Assembly (NCBI GenBank): GCA_019232985.1
Contig: JAFAMW010000052.1
Span: 57,409-121,408, forward strand
Length of the DNA: 64,000 nucleotides
Reading direction: 5' to 3'
Origin: Roseateles sp.
GTDB taxonomy: Bacteria; Pseudomonadota; Gammaproteobacteria; Burkholderiales; Burkholderiaceae
This document shows positions 9,384 through 19,729 of the stretch, piece after piece. The position numbers were made by a program, and so were the translations under genes. Every line of letters begins with the position of its first letter. Positions within the stretch are counted from its first letter, which is position 1. Below the pieces are notes generated by a model. It did not search any database and was not told the DNA's origin. It worked only from the letters and a program-made list of their open reading frames with translations.

Positions 9384-10337
9384 TCAATATTGAAAGCGGA
9401 TGTCGAGGGCGCGCAGATAGGTTTGGAGGCCCGCGTCCTGGACCGGAATCAGCAGTGCCAGCTCGTCAGTGTCGTTGTAGTGCGCGTGCCAGTAGCCGGG
9501 CGGGGTGACGAAGGCCATTCCCGACACCCAGTCGACCCGCTGAGGACTCGCGATATTGCCATCTGCGTCGAGTTCGGGGCCCACAAGCGTGTAGCAGCCA
9601 GCAGCAGCCTTGACAATGAAGTCGAGTGCGATCGACTGGTGTCGATGCGGCTTCTGTACAGAGTGACCGGGCAGGAGGCCGTACATAGCCCAGAGGGTCT
9701 GTGTCGCGGTGCGGGTCTGGGGAAAGTGCTTGTTGCCGAGCAGCACGCTGATGCGGCTGCGCTTACCGGCATTCGGGTCCGCAGCGGCCCGGCTCAGTTC
9801 TGCCTGGGCCGCTTCCGGCGGATAGTAAGTCGGCCGGAATCGGGCAGCGGCCACCGTTGCGCCCAGATAGCGCAGTAGCGGCTCGTCGTCGACGCAATAG
9901 ATCGCGGTCTCCGCGCTCGCCGACAGTTCCACGGCCGAGCCTCCGGGCATCGTGATGAAACCGCCAGCCGAGAAATTGAAACGGGCCGCACCCTGCAAAA
10001 CCTGACCTGCCCCCTTGATCACGTACAGCACCATCGAGGTGGCATTGGGATCGAGCGAAAGCGACTCACCTGGAAGGATGCGCAGAAAGTGCGCACAAAG
10101 GCCCGGCCCGGTTGCGGGCCAGTCAGTGGCCAAAGCGTGGCTCAAGTCCAGCGTCACCACCCGCGTCGGACCGGAGGCGTAAAGGTCCGGCAGGAAGCTG
10201 CGATAGGGAACGCGCGTAATCAGCCTGGCCCCGATTGGGTTGGCGGCTTTGCTGTACTCGTAGTAGCGCGCATCCTGTTCGACGCCGGCTTGGGCGGTTT
10301 GGGATGCGCGAGAGGTAGCGCTCGCCACGGTCAACAT
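9384..10337 (-). CDS. two-cupin protein, dioxygenase-like
   Basis: A 317-residue protein with two cupin barrels, one at about residues 75-150 and one at about 215-300. The second barrel carries the metal-binding pattern in KPHRHQSIALDF and a later His near GYWHAHYND. The arrangement resembles gentisate/1-hydroxy-2-naphthoate dioxygenase relatives, but the first barrel lacks an obvious His-rich motif and the true reaction is unknown. The ATG follows an AAAGGA ribosome site. The gene precedes and probably shares a transcript with the LysR gene. Its upstream side abuts the truncated serine-hydrolase remnant, marking one edge of an inserted segment. Confidence 0.7.
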   Translation of the reverse strand: MLTVASATSRASQTAQAGVEQDARYYEYSKAANPIGARLITRVPYRSFLPDLYASGPTRVVTLDLSHALATDWPATGPGLCAHFLRILPGESLSLDPNATSMVLYVIKGAGQVLQGAARFNFSAGGFITMPGGSAVELSASAETAIYCVDDEPLLRYLGATVAAARFRPTYYPPEAAQAELSRAAADPNAGKRSRISVLLGNKHFPQTRTATQTLWAMYGLLPGHSVQKPHRHQSIALDFIVKAAAGCYTLVGPELDADGNIASPQRVDWVSGMAFVTPPGYWHAHYNDTDELALLIPVQDAGLQTYLRALDIRFQY

Positions 10338-10472
10338 GATGATTCCTTTCAGTAAGCTGCCAGCGGAAGCGCTGACCATGAAGGGAATGTAGGGAGGCGG
10401 GCCTGTACCCGACAGCCCCGCAGCGGCACATGACTTTTGCCGAAAGAGGCAGGGCCGTCCGCAATGCAGCGG

Positions 10473-10839
10473 GCTCGTAGGCCTGGAAGCCGAATCCAAT
10501 CAGTACCTCGCCTACACCTTCCACCCGTCGGCGCGCGACATGGCCAAGGTCGGCGAGCTGATGCTCGCCGGCGGCCGCTGGGACGGCCGCCAGCTCGTGC
10601 CGGCCGACCGGGTGCGCACGATCACGACCCAGGTGCCGCCGGGCGGGCCCGCCTCGGCGCTGCAGGACTCGTTCATGGCCTGGGGCTTCTTCGGCCAGTG
10701 GATTCTCGTGATGCCGCACTCGGGCCTCGTCGTCGTCGAGAAGTACGACGCCACGGCCCCGCTGAGCTCGCACACCCCGACCGTGCCGATCACGACCTTC
10801 ATGAACGAGGCGGCCGGCATCGCCGACGCGGGCTGCTGA
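10473..10839 (+). pseudogene. C-terminal remnant of a beta-lactamase-family serine hydrolase
   Basis: From about 10473 an open frame without a start codon of its own reads GLEAESNQYLAYTFHPSARD and continues through MAKVGELMLAGG to a TGA at 10839. This is the last third of a class C beta-lactamase/serine-hydrolase fold protein: the segment after the catalytic domain where MAKVGEL-like helices recur. The N-terminal part with the S-x-x-K and Y-x-N motifs is missing. An internal ATG at 10540 could express about 99 residues, but these could not be a working hydrolase. The break lies just beside the low-GC cupin/LysR pair, so a recombination event probably removed the 5' part. Confidence 0.65.
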
Positions 10840-10904
10840 GGGCGCGCGACGGCCGCCGTTCGGGCCGTTTTGCCGCAAAGTCCGCCCGCAGCGGACAATT
10901 GCGC

Positions 10905-12349
<1,445 letters not shown>

Positions 12350-12353
<4 letters not shown>

Positions 12354-13633
12354 TAAGCGGCACATCGTTCGCGGCGCTCGGGCTCGCGCCCGCCCTCCTC
12401 CAGGCGGCCGGCAAGCTCGGCTACGCGCAGCCGACGCCGGTCCAGGCCGAGGCGATCCCGGCCGCGCTGGCCGGACGCGACCTGCTCGCGTCGGCCCGGA
12501 CCGGCTCGGGCAAGACCGCCGCGTTCGCGTTCCCCTTGCTGCAGCGGCTCGCCGCGCTCGGCCCGCGCGGCGCGCCGCGGCGCGCGCACACGCTCGTGCT
12601 CGTGCCGACGCGCGAGCTCGCGGCCCAGGTCGGCGAGACGCTGCGCGCGATCGCGCGCTTCGGCGACGTGCCGCTGAAGCTGTCGGTGCTGTACGGCGGC
12701 GTCTCGATCAATCTGCAGCTGATGAGCCTGCGCGGCGGCACCGACCTCGTCGTCGCGACGCCGGGCCGCCTGCTCGACGTCGTCGCGAAGAACGGACTCG
12801 ACCTGTCCGAGCTGCGCTGCCTCGTGCTCGACGAGGCCGACCGCCTGCTCGACGCGGGCTTCGCCGACGAGCTGCGCGAGGTGCTCGCGCGGCTGCCCGC
12901 ACAAAGGCAGAACCTGCTGTTCTCGGCGACCTTCCCGGCCGCCGTGCACGAACTCGCCGAGCGCTTGCTCGCGGAGCCGGTGCGCGTCGACGTCCCGTCG
13001 GCACCGATCGCCACGGAGGCCGCTGAGGCCGTCGACGCGAGCGGGCTCACCGAACGCGCGATCGCCGTGGACGCGGCGCGCCGCACGCCGCTGCTGCGCG
13101 CGCTGATCGAGCGCGAGAGCTGGTCGCGCGTGCTCGTGTTCGTCGCGACGCGCTACGCCTGCGACCACCTCGCCGACAAGCTGAACCGCGCGGGCCTCGC
13201 GGCCGCGGCCTTCCACGGCGATGCGAGCCAGGGTGCGCGCATGCGCACGCTCGCGGCGTTCAAGAGCGGCGCGCTGCGCGTGCTCGTCGCGACCGACCTC
13301 GGCGCGCGCGGCATCGACATCGCGCAGCTGCCCGTCGTCGTCAACTACGACCTGCCGCGCTCGACCGTCGACTACGTGCACCGCGTCGGCCGCACCGCGC
13401 GCGCGGGCGCGTCGGGACTGGCCGTGAGCTTCGTCAGCGCGACGACCGAGGCGCATTTCCGGCTGATCGAGAAGCGCGAGGGCCGGCGCCTCGCGCGCGA
13501 ACAGGTCGCGGGCTTCGAGCCCAAGGACGTCGCGCCGGCGGACGCCGGCAGCGGCGGCGTCAAGGGCAGGCGACCGAGCAAGAAGGACAAGCTCAGGGCG
13601 GCAGCCGCGGCGGCCGCACCCACCAAGCCCTAG
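12350..13633 (+). CDS. DEAD-box RNA helicase, RhlE-like
   Basis: A 427-residue DEAD-box protein with all core motifs: Walker A (ARTGSGKT), PTRELA, ATPGRLLD, VLDEADRLLD, SATF, and HRVGRTARAG in the second RecA domain. It ends with a short basic tail (KGRRPSKKDKL, then Ala/Pro/Lys), as in RhlE and similar cold- or ribosome-associated helicases. There is no DbpA-type RNA-binding domain. The start is a GTG at 12350 that overlaps the stop of dbpA in a GTGA junction; no ATG lies near the family N-terminus. Two adjacent helicase genes of different subfamilies suggest a small operon for ribosome assembly or RNA turnover. Confidence 0.9.
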
Positions 13634-13637
13634 CTCC

Positions 13638-13670
13638 AAGAAGGCGGCCCTTGGCGGCCGCTTTCTTTCG
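13638..13670 (+). terminator. hairpin terminator after the helicase genes
   Basis: A GC-rich inverted repeat (AAGGCGGCC, short loop, GGCCGCTTT) followed by TCTTTC lies just after the stop of the second helicase gene. The T-tract is short, so termination may be partial. Confidence 0.55.
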
Positions 13671-13674
13671 CGCA

Positions 13675-13691
13675 TATACTTCGCATGCGAA
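13675..13691 (+). promoter_or_regulatory. -10 element and palindromic operator for the MarR gene
   Basis: TATACT (13675-13680) is a good -10 hexamer and directly touches the perfect 12-bp palindrome TTCGCATGCGAA (13680-13691). The MarR gene starts 17 bp further on. Palindromes of this kind over the transcription start are typical MarR autoregulatory operators. That assignment is inference from position and symmetry; no convincing -35 was identified. Confidence 0.6.
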
Positions 13692-13707
13692 ATAAATCCG
13701 TCGCGCG

Positions 13708-14148
13708 ATGACCCCGCCCCAAAAGCCCCGCTTCATCTTCCTGCTCAACAGCGCGCAGCGCGCCTTGCACCAGTGCATCGCGCAGGAGCAGGCGCAGGCC
13801 GCGGGCGGCGACGCGCCCTCGCCGGCCCAGGCCGGCGTGCTGTTCGCGCTCGCGAGCGCGGACGGCCAGACCATGGGCCAGCTCGCCCAGGCGCTCGACC
13901 TCGCGCCTTCGGCCGTGTCGGGCCTGATCCAGCGCATGGAGGCGCTCGACTGGGTCGCGCGCCACGCCGACGCCGAGGACGCGCGCAGCTCGCGCGTGTG
14001 TCTGCGCGCGGCCGGCCGCGCGCAGCTGCCGGCGCTGCGCGCGGCGCTCGCGCGGCTCAACGCCAAGCTCGGCGACTCGTTCAGCGACGCCGAGCTGCAG
14101 ACGGTCGCGCGCTGGCTCGAGCATGTGCGCCGGCTTGGCACGAACTGA
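13708..14148 (+). CDS. MarR-family transcriptional regulator
   Basis: A 146-residue winged-helix regulator. The core reads as in MarR proteins: a first helix with AQAGVLFALAS, the recognition region LAPSAVSGLIQRMEAL (about 70-86), and the wing DAEDARSSRVCL with the conserved Asp-x-Arg pattern. A dimer should bind the TTCGCATGCGAA palindrome in front of the gene and release it when a phenolic or similar ligand binds. No clear ribosome site is visible at the ATG. The following alpha/beta hydrolase starts 16 bp after the stop (or overlaps it, if an upstream ATG is used), so the pair is an operon and the hydrolase is the probable regulated function. Confidence 0.88.
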   Translation: MTPPQKPRFIFLLNSAQRALHQCIAQEQAQAAGGDAPSPAQAGVLFALASADGQTMGQLAQALDLAPSAVSGLIQRMEALDWVARHADAEDARSSRVCLRAAGRAQLPALRAALARLNAKLGDSFSDAELQTVARWLEHVRRLGTN

Positions 14149-14164
14149 AGACACCAAGGCCCTC

Positions 14165-15082
14165 ATGGGCGCAAGCCCCCTGCCCCACCCCGGCGCCGCC
14201 ACAACCGAGGCCGAGCGCGTCGAGATCGCCTGCGCCGACGGTCAGCGACTGCACGGCCACTTCATCGAAGCGGCCGGCGACGCCGCGCCGGGCCTGCCCG
14301 TGCTGATCTCGCCGGCGACCGGCGTCAGGCAGCATTTCTATCTGCGCTTCGCGGGCTGGCTCGCGCGCCGCGGCCATGCGGTGCTCGTGTTCGACTACCG
14401 CGGCATCGGCCTGTCGCGCGCGGGCCGGCTCGCCGACTGCCGCGCGTCGCTCGCCGACTGGGGCCGGCGCGACCAGGTCGCCGCGCTCGACTGGCTGCTC
14501 GCGCGCACGCGCGCCGAACAGGCCGTGATCGTCGGCCATAGCGCAGGCGGCCAGATGATCGGGCTGCTGCCCAACCACGGCCGCGTCGCGCGCGTCGTCG
14601 GCGTCGCCGTGTCGACCGGCTGGTTCGGCGGCATGCGCCTGGCCTTCGCGCTGCGCGCGCGCTTCGGCCTGCGCCTGCTGATGCCGGTCTGCAGCCGCCT
14701 GCTCGGCTACGCGCCGACCTCGAAGATCGGCCTCGGCGAGGACCTGCCGGCGCGCGTCGCGGCCGACTGGGGCCGCTGGTGCGCAGCCGGCGGCTACGCG
14801 ACCAACGCGGTGCGCGGCCGCCCGGCCGAGGACTTTCACGCCCAGGTGCGCACGCCGATCGACGTGCTGCACGCGAGCGACGACGACATCGCGACGCCGG
14901 CCACCGTCGCCGACCTGCTGCGCACGCTGCCCGCGGCGCCGCGGCGCGTGCTGCAGGTGGCGCCGGCGAGCATCGGGCTCGGTGCGCTCGGCCACCTCGA
15001 CTGGTTCCGGCCGTCGCATCGGGCGACGTGGCCGCTGATCGCACGCGCGGTTCGCGGCGAATCCCTCGAATTGCGGCGCTGA
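14165..15082 (+). CDS. alpha/beta-fold hydrolase
   Basis: A serine hydrolase of about 305 residues. It has a VLVFDYRGIGLS strand, the nucleophile elbow GHSAG (S126), an Asp near HASDDD and a His near the C-terminus (LGHLDWF), giving a plausible triad. The family covers esterases, lipases and lysophospholipase-like enzymes; the substrate is unknown. Start choice is uncertain: the ATG at 14165 with AAGG upstream, or one at 14123 inside the MarR gene. The location directly behind a MarR gene suggests induction by a compound the hydrolase helps to process or detoxify. Confidence 0.82.
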   Translation: MGASPLPHPGAATTEAERVEIACADGQRLHGHFIEAAGDAAPGLPVLISPATGVRQHFYLRFAGWLARRGHAVLVFDYRGIGLSRAGRLADCRASLADWGRRDQVAALDWLLARTRAEQAVIVGHSAGGQMIGLLPNHGRVARVVGVAVSTGWFGGMRLAFALRARFGLRLLMPVCSRLLGYAPTSKIGLGEDLPARVAADWGRWCAAGGYATNAVRGRPAEDFHAQVRTPIDVLHASDDDIATPATVADLLRTLPAAPRRVLQVAPASIGLGALGHLDWFRPSHRATWPLIARAVRGESLELRR

Positions 15083-15224
15083 GCCCGGCGCGGCGTCCGG
15101 GGCCGCGCAGCCTGCTCGAGGTCCACAAGAAGCTGGTCAAGCAGCGAGAATGGCGAGCTGGCGATGGCGCGCAAACGCGTGCAGGAACTGAAGTCGTGAG
15201 CAACAGGCATCACGGGTCGAGCCT

Positions 15225-15250
15225 AGGGCCTGTCAACACTACGGAGACCC
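15225..15250 (+). repeat. 26-bp direct repeat, left copy
   Basis: A 26-bp sequence starting AGGGCCTGT and ending CTACGGAGACCC. It recurs in the same orientation at 63369-63394 with 24 of 26 positions identical. Nothing outside the 26 bp matches. It lies in the 305-bp gap between the alpha/beta hydrolase and the thioesterase. It looks like an insertion-sequence or mini-transposon end, but no transposase is near. Confidence 0.6.
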
Positions 15251-15253
15251 GAT

Positions 15254-15328
15254 GCGTTGCCATCAAAACGAGTCCGAGCAAGGCGCAAAGCGAAGCTGGG
15301 GTGCGGCCCCAGCGAGGCTTTGCAACGC
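15254..15328. repeat. nested inverted repeat (large hairpin)
   Basis: Three nested complementary pairs share one centre: GCGTTGC (15254) with GCAACGC (15322), GCAAAGC (15285) with GCTTTGC (15317), and GCTGGGG (15295) with CCCCAGC (15307) around a TGCGG loop. Single-stranded DNA or RNA from here would fold into a long hairpin. It could be a terminator for the hydrolase gene, or part of a transposable-element end together with the adjacent 26-bp repeat. The remaining bases of this intergenic region hold no gene. Confidence 0.55.
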
Positions 15329-15387
15329 GGCGCGGGTCGGACGCAAGCTGCAGATCGAGCTGGTCTGAAGCATCCTGCGCGGGCAGA

Positions 15388-15846
15388 TCAAGTGCCCACT
15401 TTGCGCAGCTGATATGAATTCTTCGTGATCGCGACGACGGTGCCGTCGGCGCCCTTCAGCTCGCATTCCCACTCGTAGTCGGCCTTGCCGGCGGCTTCGG
15501 CCTCGGCTTGCACCTTCCGGACGACCTCTTCGTCGACGCGGACCTCGACCCAGATGTCCGACGTCGCCGGCCGACGGAAGCGGATGCTCATGTCGCGCAC
15601 GACCGGGTAGAAGCGCTGGCGGTCGAAGCTGCTCAGGAAGATCGCGCCGCCCGACAGCTCCGCCAGTGTGAACAAGGCCCCGGCGTACATCGAGCCGACA
15701 TGGTTCCGGTTGGGCTCGAGCGGCATGCGCATCCGGGCATGCCCCCGCGCCAGCACTTCGACCACCACGCCGCTGTGGGCGACGAAGGGAATGCTCTTCT
15801 CGACCACTGCGCGCAGCGGCTCGAGCGGATCGGCGGTGCCCGGCAT
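15388..15846 (-). CDS. hot-dog fold thioesterase (DUF4442/PaaI-like)
   Basis: A 152-residue single hot-dog domain. The NHVGSMYAGALFTLAELSGG segment contains the usual helix with a catalytic acidic residue (E in LAE), and FYPVVRDMSIRFRRPA is the typical second strand region. Such enzymes hydrolyse acyl-CoA or acyl-ACP thioesters in the cytoplasm. Its ATG overlaps the stop of the S10 peptidase gene by one base (TGATG), so it is translated in a coupled way from the same transcript. The substrate is unknown and a link to the peptidase is not obvious. Confidence 0.85.
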   Translation of the reverse strand: MPGTADPLEPLRAVVEKSIPFVAHSGVVVEVLARGHARMRMPLEPNRNHVGSMYAGALFTLAELSGGAIFLSSFDRQRFYPVVRDMSIRFRRPATSDIWVEVRVDEEVVRKVQAEAEAAGKADYEWECELKGADGTVVAITKNSYQLRKVGT

Positions 15847-17438
15847 CAATTGCCCCCTTGCGTCCGGCGCACGAATTCGCCGATGTCGTCGTGCAGCTTC
15901 AGCGCCGACGGCCGGTGCGCGTAGATCATGTGGCCGGACGGGTAGTCGATGACCTCGATATTGCCGCGCAGGCTCGCCGGGATCGGCAGCTGGCGCAGCT
16001 CGTAGCGCGCGCTGTAGAAAGGCGTCGCGAGGTCGAAGTAGCCGCCAAGGTTGAGCACGTGCAGCTGCGGGTTGAGCTTCATCGCGAGCGCGAGGTCGGG
16101 GATCACGTCGGGCTGCAGCGCGATCGGCACGCCCGGGGCCTGGTGGCGGAAGTCCCAGAGGGGCCACGCGTCGATGCCGGGGCGGAACGGCTGGTCCTCG
16201 CCGAACTTCAGCGTACCGCGCACGTACTGGTTGAACACGGCGACGTAGGCCGCGCCGATGCCGCTGTCGAGCGGGTCGTAGGCCGCGTCGCGGTCGAGCG
16301 GGTCGATCACCGGGCCGTGAAAGCGCGCGTCGAGCCGCCCGACGGTCTCGCCGCGCTCTAGCGCGAGCGCCTGCGAGAACTCGGGGCCCGACACGCGCAG
16401 CCGTGCGCGCTCGAGATAGGCGACGGGCAGGCCCGTGAGCTCGTGCATGCGCGCCGCCACCGCGTGCAGCTCGGCGTCGCCGAGAGCGTTGCCGGCGGCG
16501 AGCGCGTGGGCGTACTCGCCCTCGGCAAAGCGGATCACGCCGTCGAGCCAGGGCTCGAGCGCCGCGGGCTGCTGCGGCAGCGCCTTGTGGTACCAGGCCA
16601 CGGCGGCGTAGCTCGGCAGCGCGAGCACGTAGGCCATGGTGTCGTCGGGCGCGAGCTGCGGCGCGTCGACCAGGTGCGCGAGGTTCAGCACCTGCGACAG
16701 CAGGATCACGCCGTTCAGGTCGATCGAATGCTGCTCGATCAGCACGCGCGCGAGCGCGGCCGAGCGCATCGTGCCGTAGCTTTCGCCGAGCAGGTATTTG
16801 GGCGAGTTCCAGCGCCCGTACTGGGTCAGGAACTGGTCGACGAAGCGGCCGAACGCACGCGCGTCGGCGTCGACGCCGAAAAAGGCCTTCTCCTTGTCCT
16901 TGCCGAGCAGGCGGCCGAAGCCGGTGCCCGGGGCGTCGATGAAGACGAGGTCGGCGACGTCGAGCAGACTCGCCTCGTTGGGGCTCAGGCGGTACGGTGC
17001 GGGCGCGGTGTGCGTGTCCTCGGCCGTGTTCACGCGCACCGGCCCGAACGCGCCCATGTGCAGCCACAGCGACGCCGAGCCGGGGCCGCCGTTGTAAAGG
17101 AACATGAGCGGGCGCTTCGCCGCGTCGGCGCCATGCTTGAAGTAGGCGACGTAGAACATCGTCGCGCGCGGCGCGTCCTTGGGGTTCGTGCCGGGGGGGA
17201 GCTGGTCCTTGTCCTTCTCTTCGACGAGCAGCGTGCCGGCGACGGCCTGGTAGGCGAGCGCGGGGCCGGACTTGTCGGTCCACGTGCCTTCGGTGACGGC
17301 GTCCTTCGGGGCGACGTAGGCCGCGGCCGCGTCGGCGTCCTTGGCGGCGTCGGGCTTGGGCGGCTCGGCGGCCCAGCCAGATTGAGCGAGCAGAGTCGCG
17401 CCCAGGAGCGCGACGCGGAGTCCGGCGTGCAGATGCAT
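15846..17438 (-). CDS. serine carboxypeptidase (peptidase S10), secreted
   Basis: A 530-residue protein with a Sec signal peptide (1-23). The fold is an alpha/beta hydrolase of family S10, with the oxyanion-loop motif YNGGPGSAS (115-123), the nucleophile GESYG (S220), an Asp in the GGYFDLATPF segment and a His in PSGHMIY near the end. These enzymes remove C-terminal amino acids at acidic pH and act in the periplasm or outside the cell. GGGAGAAG precedes the ATG. Its stop overlaps the thioesterase start. Length is usual for bacterial S10 proteins. Confidence 0.92.
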   Translation of the reverse strand: MHLHAGLRVALLGATLLAQSGWAAEPPKPDAAKDADAAAAYVAPKDAVTEGTWTDKSGPALAYQAVAGTLLVEEKDKDQLPPGTNPKDAPRATMFYVAYFKHGADAAKRPLMFLYNGGPGSASLWLHMGAFGPVRVNTAEDTHTAPAPYRLSPNEASLLDVADLVFIDAPGTGFGRLLGKDKEKAFFGVDADARAFGRFVDQFLTQYGRWNSPKYLLGESYGTMRSAALARVLIEQHSIDLNGVILLSQVLNLAHLVDAPQLAPDDTMAYVLALPSYAAVAWYHKALPQQPAALEPWLDGVIRFAEGEYAHALAAGNALGDAELHAVAARMHELTGLPVAYLERARLRVSGPEFSQALALERGETVGRLDARFHGPVIDPLDRDAAYDPLDSGIGAAYVAVFNQYVRGTLKFGEDQPFRPGIDAWPLWDFRHQAPGVPIALQPDVIPDLALAMKLNPQLHVLNLGGYFDLATPFYSARYELRQLPIPASLRGNIEVIDYPSGHMIYAHRPSALKLHDDIGEFVRRTQGGN

Positions 17439-17531
17439 TGTTCTTCTCCCCGAGGGCTGCGCGGAGCTTAGCCGCCGGGAGCGAACACCCACTAGGTAAA
17501 AAGCATTAGACGGCGTCGGGCGGCGCGCGCG

Positions 17532-19460
17532 TCAAAGCTCGAGCCGCGCCCCGAGCTCGACGACGCGGTTGGCCGGGATGCCGAAATGCGTGGTCGCGTC
17601 GACCTCGTTGCGCCGCTGCAGCGCGAACAGGTGCAGCAGCCCGCGCCGCCACCAGCGCCGGCCGGGCCCAAGCGACAGGGTCTCGTGGCCGAGGTAGAAC
17701 GAGGTCGACATCGGGTCGAACAGGGTTTCCTTGCAGCGGCCCGAGGCCTGCTCGAGCAGCGCCGGCACGTCGGGGCTCTCCATATAGCCGTAGCTGCCGC
17801 TCATGCGCATGAAGCCGAGCGGCAGGTCCTCGAACTCGAGTCGCCGCGCCGCGTCGACGCGCGGTACCTCGGTGGTCTCGAGGCTCAGAAGAATCACGCG
17901 CTGGTGCAGCACCTGGTTGTGCTTGAGGTGATGCAGCAGGATCGTCGGCACGACGCGGTTGTTGTCGCACATGAACACGGCCGTGCCGTCGACGCGCAGC
18001 GGCGGCCCGGCGCGCAACCCGTCGACGAAGTCCGCGAGCGGCAGGCCGAGGCGCTCGTCGTTCGCGCGCGCGACCTGGCGCCGGCCGGTGCGCCACGAAT
18101 ACATCAGCAGGAACACGCCGCTGCCGAGCACGACCGGCAGCCAGCCGCCCTCGGCGAACTTCAGCGTATTGGCACCCATGAACGCGAGGTCGGCGACCAT
18201 GAAGCCGCTGCACACGGCGGCGACGCGCCACCAGGGCCATTGCCAGCGCCAGCGCGCGAGCGCGCCGAACAGCAGCGTCGTGATCGCCATCGTCGTCGAG
18301 ACCGCGAGACCGAAGGCCGCGGCGAGGCTGTCCGACGAGCGGAAGCCGAGCACGATCGCGACCGTGGCCGCCATCAGCAGCCAGTTCAGCTGCGGCACGT
18401 AGATCTGGCCGCGCGTCGCCGCCGACGTGTGGCGCACCTGCTGGCGCGGGCACAGGCCGAGCTGGGCCGCCTGGCTCGTCAGCGAGAACACGGCCGAGAT
18501 CAGCGCCTGCGACGCGACGACCGTCGCCAGCGTGGCCAGCACGACCATCGGCAGCAGCGCCCAGCCCGGCACCATCGCGTAGAACGGCCGGTCGGCGAGC
18601 GTCGGGTCGCGCAGCAGCAGCGCGGCCTGCCCCAGATAGTTGACGATCAACGACGGCAACGCGAGGCCGTACCAGGCGAGCCGGATCGGGCGTCGGCCGA
18701 AATGCCCCATGTCGGCATATAGCGCCTCGCCGCCGGTCAGGCACAAGACGACGGCGCCGAGCGCCTCGAAGCCGTGAAAGCCGTTGCGCCGGAAGAAGCT
18801 CAGGCCCTCGAGCGGGTTGAACGCGGCGAGCACGCCGGGCGTGCGCACGAGGCTGACGACGCCGAGCACGAGGATCGCGACGAACCATGCCGCGAGGATC
18901 GGCCCGAAAGCTACGCCGACCTGCCCCGACCCCTTGGACTGGACCGCGAACAGCGCGATCAGGATCACGACGGTCAGCGGCACCACGTAGGGCGTGAATG
19001 CGGCGGTCGCGACCGACAGCCCCTCGACCGCGCTGAGCACCGAGATCGCCGGCGTGATCACGCCGTCGCCGTACAGCATGGCCGTGCCGACCAGGGCCAG
19101 GATCAGCCAGACATTGCGCGCCGGCAGGCCGCGCGCCGCCTTGGCGCGCCGGCCCCAGAGCAGCGCGAACAGGGCCAGGATGCCGCCCTCGCCCTGGTTA
19201 TCGGCGCGCATCAGCACCAGCACGTACTTGAGGCTGACCATCACGATCAGCGACCACAGGAACAGCGAGGTGCAGCCGACCACGTTCGCGGCGCTCGGCG
19301 CCACGCCGCGGCCCGGGTGGAAGGCCTCCTGGAGCGCGTACAGGGGGCTCGTCCCGAGGTCGCCGAACACGATGCCGAGGGCCGCGAGGGCCAGCGTCGT
19401 CTGCCCGCGAAGCGTCGGCGCGAGCGCGGGGCTGCCAGCCCGGGCGGTGGCGGTGGTCAT
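17532..19460 (-). CDS. kup: low-affinity potassium uptake protein Kup
   Basis: A 642-residue K+ transporter of the KUP/HAK family. The diagnostic start LGIVFGDLGTSPLYAL is present, followed by about 12 membrane segments (residues 20-440), including the GDGVITPAISVLSAVEG helix and TGGEALYADMGHFG. A cytoplasmic C-terminal domain follows (about 460-642). It symports K+ with H+. The ATG at 19460 has AAGGA about ten bases upstream; a 15-codon longer form is possible. It is transcribed alone. The 19461-19729 region before it contains an A/T-richer stretch around 19545-19590 that probably includes its promoter, but no hexamers convinced me. Confidence 0.95.
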   Translation of the reverse strand: MTTATARAGSPALAPTLRGQTTLALAALGIVFGDLGTSPLYALQEAFHPGRGVAPSAANVVGCTSLFLWSLIVMVSLKYVLVLMRADNQGEGGILALFALLWGRRAKAARGLPARNVWLILALVGTAMLYGDGVITPAISVLSAVEGLSVATAAFTPYVVPLTVVILIALFAVQSKGSGQVGVAFGPILAAWFVAILVLGVVSLVRTPGVLAAFNPLEGLSFFRRNGFHGFEALGAVVLCLTGGEALYADMGHFGRRPIRLAWYGLALPSLIVNYLGQAALLLRDPTLADRPFYAMVPGWALLPMVVLATLATVVASQALISAVFSLTSQAAQLGLCPRQQVRHTSAATRGQIYVPQLNWLLMAATVAIVLGFRSSDSLAAAFGLAVSTTMAITTLLFGALARWRWQWPWWRVAAVCSGFMVADLAFMGANTLKFAEGGWLPVVLGSGVFLLMYSWRTGRRQVARANDERLGLPLADFVDGLRAGPPLRVDGTAVFMCDNNRVVPTILLHHLKHNQVLHQRVILLSLETTEVPRVDAARRLEFEDLPLGFMRMSGSYGYMESPDVPALLEQASGRCKETLFDPMSTSFYLGHETLSLGPGRRWWRRGLLHLFALQRRNEVDATTHFGIPANRVVELGARLEL

Positions 19461-19729
19461 TTCGGGGCGGTCCTTGCGGCTGGGTTCGGGGCCACGCCTC
19501 GGCATCGCAAAGCGCTGCCCTCATTGCAACGGCCGGAGCCGTAAAGAAACCCTAAAAATTCTACGCGCCCCTATCAAAAACTCGCAAAAGCGCGCGGCGA
19601 CGCCGTCCTCGGCCAAGGTCCGAGCGACCGCCGACGGCTGGACCACGCGATATCGAGCACTGCCGGGCGGCCATGCGCGGATGTCTGATACTTGCGCTCG
19701 CGCCGCAGCGTCCCCCATGGCCGAAGCCA

